Positions 3,735 through 5,826 of a DNA stretch of 5,826 bases are shown here, piece after piece. The notes beneath the pieces are model-generated. The model did not search any database and was not told the DNA's origin. It saw only the letters and a program-made list of their open reading frames with translations. This DNA comes from Nitrospirota bacterium (GTDB lineage Bacteria > Nitrospirota > Nitrospiria > Nitrospirales > Nitrospiraceae), in assembly GCA_016195505.1 (NCBI GenBank), contig JACPZN010000001.1, positions 1 through 5,826 of the forward strand, read 5' to 3'. Every line of letters starts with the position of its first letter. Position 1 is the stretch's first letter. Made by a program: the position numbers and the translations under genes.

Positions 3735-4751
3735 AAAGGTAATGCATCGCACTCCACCCGTGTGGCTCTTGATGGTCCTGAAGTTGCGACCTGTGGCGAG
3801 GTCCCAGAACTTGATGGTCTGGTCGTCGCCGGCGCTGACCAATACTTTTCCGTCAGGCGACACGGCCAGGCTGCGGACCCAGCCGGTGTGGCCGGTAAGG
3901 GTTTTCTTTTCGACGACCGTGGGCATCTCGAAGATCTTGATAGTGGTATCCCGGCTGCCTGTTATCAACAGCTTGGCGTCCGGCGTGAACGTCATCGCGC
4001 CGATCCAATAATCCATTGGCTTTTGGAATCCGCCGTCGTCTTCGACGAAGTAGCCGCGGGTTTCAGTGGTGTCGTCCGCATCCCGCCGCCAGTGCCCGTC
4101 GTGCAATACTTTTTCTTCGCCGCTCGGGAGCACTTCCCAAATTTTAATCTTTCCGATGTCGGTTCCGTGGGCGAGATGAATGCCGTCTGGTGAGAAGGCG
4201 ACGCAGACGGACCAGTGGTGATCATACTCGTCCTTGCCGAGGAGCGTCATCAATTCGGTGCCGGTGGTGACTTCCCAAATCTTGATGTCTTTGTTATGGC
4301 TGCCGCGCGCGAGCATGAGGCCGTCGGGAGAGAGGGATAGGCTGCACACGTTATGATCGTAACGCGTGAAGAGGAGCTTTGTCGGCTCGCCGGTCTTGCC
4401 GTTCCACAGGCGAATGGTACGATCTTCGCTGCCGGTGGCAAGCGTCTGTCCGTCCGGAGTAAAGACGACAGCCCGGATATCGTTGGTGTGGCCACGGAGC
4501 GAGCGCAGAAGCCGGCCGGTTTCGATGTCCCACATGCGGACAAGGCGTTCGGCGCCGCCGCTGGCGAGCGTCAGCCCGTCGGGCGAGAAGGCCACGGCCC
4601 AGATGCCGTGCGAATGGCCTCGAAATGTGTTGATTTCACGGCAGCCGGTTTTCCAATACTCCAAGAAATCGAGAGGGGAGGCCGGCACCCCGCCGACTGG
4701 TGACCCTGAGAGCGTACTCGGCACGGGCGGGGTGATCGTGTGTTCGGGCAT
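3651..4751 (-). CDS. WD40-repeat beta-propeller protein
   Basis: From the ATG at 4751 this is 366 residues with seven WD40 repeats, at about 38-79, 80-118, 122-160, 164-206, 211-276, 279-317 and 321-358. Most show the GH near the start, a SPDG/TPDG turn, and a closing W/F-D/E dipeptide (VRMWD, IRLWN, IKIWE, IKIWE, IKIFE, IKFWD, IKLWE). Seven repeats fit one closed propeller, a protein-interaction scaffold; the partner is unknown. Repeat five carries an insertion of about 30 residues between its GH (219-220) and the next strand (W249), rich in Asp, Glu and Arg. The N-terminal 36 residues are Pro/Ser-rich, with no signal peptide. The start is supported by AAGAAGG five bases before ATG; the 60 codons upstream look non-coding. 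A possible -10 (TATACT, minus strand) lies at 4816-4821, without a convincing -35. No effector, kinase or peptidase domain is fused to it. Confidence 0.93.
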   Translation of the reverse strand: MPEHTITPPVPSTLSGSPVGGVPASPLDFLEYWKTGCREINTFRGHSHGIWAVAFSPDGLTLASGGAERLVRMWDIETGRLLRSLRGHTNDIRAVVFTPDGQTLATGSEDRTIRLWNGKTGEPTKLLFTRYDHNVCSLSLSPDGLMLARGSHNKDIKIWEVTTGTELMTLLGKDEYDHHWSVCVAFSPDGIHLAHGTDIGKIKIWEVLPSGEEKVLHDGHWRRDADDTTETRGYFVEDDGGFQKPMDYWIGAMTFTPDAKLLITGSRDTTIKIFEMPTVVEKKTLTGHTGWVRSLAVSPDGKVLVSAGDDQTIKFWDLATGRNFRTIKSHTGGVRCITFSPDGRRLASASWDRTIKLWEGGTQQTE

Positions 4752-4948
4752 GACAACCTTCTTCCTTGCCTGAGGACCCACTGGCCATGGTCCTTGATTG
4801 CAAATTAGCTGGGCCAGTATAATTCCGCTGCGGGATCGTAAGAGATGCGCTGCGGCCAAGTCAAGCCGGCCGCCCGAACCTATAAGCTCGACGATTCGCC
4901 GCGACCCGCTGTTTCCCGGGCTTATTTTCAACCGTTCGAGGACTCTTC

Positions 4949-5826
4949 GTGGACATCAGGTTTCAACCAGCATTGCTTCAGGAAGTGATCGACTCCTTCG
5001 TCGAAAAGACGGAACGGGAAGGAGACCCCTCCTATTATAAGGAGTTCCATGAATATGCCGACCCGATTTACGAGAAGTTCATTCTTGAAGACCGGGAAGG
5101 GGAGTTCAAGAAGCTTTATCAGTATCTCTTTGGCACGTGGGGTTTCTCGGATATCGTACGCGACTCCTTTAATGAGTATCCGTTGCTGAAGGAAAAGGTC
5201 GGGATCGTTCTGGTCAAGGGCGTGCTGAAAGAAGATCAGGAAGGCGTCGACATTCTGCGCAAGTGGGGATCGGTGGAAAAAGAATTGGCCAGAGAGTTTG
5301 AGGAGCGCGGCATGAAAGGTGTCGGGATCAAGCTGATCCCTCGCCGGTTTTACGACCCAGCGCTCACGCGCTACTGCCGGCATGAGCTGATGCATATCTC
5401 CGATATGATCGATTCGGCGTTCGGGTACGATCCGGATACGAAGGTTGGGCAGAATCCCGGCGAAGAAACATTAATCTTGCAGCGGTACCGCGTGCTCTGG
5501 AGCTTGAGCGTGGACAGTCGGCTGGTGGCGGCCGGTCGTGAGCCGATGCTCAGCAAGGAGGATCGGTTCAAAGAATTCCGGTCATGGTACCGGAAAATTC
5601 CACCGCCTCAATTGAAGTCGGTGTTCGAAGGGCTTTGGCAGACTTCGTATTTTACGCATTCCGAGTTGATCGAAATGGCCACCGACACGCTCCGGGTGAT
5701 GGATCGCGCGGTCGATGTGGAGGGCGGCGAAGTCCCGGAGAGCGAAAATAAGGTCATGCTCATGCCGGGGTTCCCCTGTCCGCTCTGCCGATTTCCCACC
5801 TATTCATGGGTGGAAGACATGGGCAT
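4949..5826 (+). CDS. HExxH-motif protein of unrecognised family (3' end outside window)
   Basis: The frame is open from GTG at 4949 to the window end, giving 292 residues. The start is supported by GAGGA (4938-4942), six bases upstream. The protein is charged and soluble, with no signal peptide or membrane segment. A long N-terminal helical part (EVIDSFVEKTEREGD, KLYQYLFGTWGFSDI) leads to a strand GIVLVKGVL and another GVGIKLIPRRF. The motif RHELMHISDMID follows, in which His145-Glu146-x-x-His149 is the signature of zinc metallopeptidases; acidic residues in PGEETLIL (about 170-177) or VDSRL (about 188-192) could supply a third ligand. Near the end, CPLC (277-280) is the first half of a possible zinc ribbon or metal-binding site completed beyond the window. 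Peptidase activity is inference; the motif alone does not prove it. It is divergent from the WD40 gene, 197 bp away. Confidence 0.9.
   Translation, partial: MDIRFQPALLQEVIDSFVEKTEREGDPSYYKEFHEYADPIYEKFILEDREGEFKKLYQYLFGTWGFSDIVRDSFNEYPLLKEKVGIVLVKGVLKEDQEGVDILRKWGSVEKELAREFEERGMKGVGIKLIPRRFYDPALTRYCRHELMHISDMIDSAFGYDPDTKVGQNPGEETLILQRYRVLWSLSVDSRLVAAGREPMLSKEDRFKEFRSWYRKIPPPQLKSVFEGLWQTSYFTHSELIEMATDTLRVMDRAVDVEGGEVPESENKVMLMPGFPCPLCRFPTYSWVEDMG

Noticed and set aside
4752..4931. 60-codon N-terminal extension of the WD40 protein
   Set aside because: The ATG at 4751 has a Shine-Dalgarno sequence, and the extension lies in the divergent promoter region with a non-domain-like sequence.

Overview
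The window looks like a chromosomal segment of a Nitrospira-type bacterium (phylum Nitrospirota). This is inferred from moderately high G+C, the mix of small P-II-like, GYD, PilZ, cupredoxin and thioredoxin-family proteins, and a 126-bp repeat whose ends and translated shadow resemble repeats I associate with Nitrospira intergenic DNA. No rRNA, tRNA, CRISPR array, transposase or phage gene is visible.

Layout. Bases 2-190 (+) hold the 3' end of a small unrecognised protein. A convergent minus-strand block follows: a P-II-like signalling protein (296-607) and a GYD-domain protein (816-1124), separated by a strongly structured 96-bp inverted-repeat element (695-790). GYD is divergent from a PilZ-domain protein (1362-1670, +). 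The GYD/PilZ gap contains seven tandem copies of an 8-bp unit, and the array abuts a plausible GYD promoter. Bases 1671-2263 contain no convincing gene. They do carry a sigma70-like promoter (2007-2036), a Crp-like palindrome over its predicted start point (2040-2055), a perfect DnaA-box 9-mer (2059-2067) and two overlapping inverted repeats (2174-2218).

Bases 2264-3335 are a minus-strand pair: a thioredoxin/peroxiredoxin-like protein and, downstream, a blue-copper (cupredoxin) lipoprotein. The 126-bp MITE-like repeat lies exactly between them. It touches the thioredoxin stop codon and ends 8 bp before the first usable cupredoxin ATG, and it appears to have replaced the cupredoxin's native start region. 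Going the other way from the thioredoxin gene is a 49-residue protein with an excellent ribosome binding site (3445-3594, +). It overlaps by 4 bp a doubtful second small reading frame (3591-3734).

Bases 3651-4751 (-) encode a seven-repeat WD40 beta-propeller with an unusual insertion in repeat five. Divergent from it, 4949 to the window end (+) is the 5' part of an unrecognised protein with an HELMH (HExxH) zinc-peptidase-like motif and a later CPLC pair.

The genes do not form one obvious pathway. The thioredoxin and cupredoxin may share redox or copper roles, and P-II, GYD and PilZ are small sensory or regulatory folds. The most notable content is intergenic: the repeat that rewired the cupredoxin 5' end, the promoter-adjacent tandem array, the structured element between GYD and P-II, and the promoter/operator/DnaA-box cluster in the gene-free gap.
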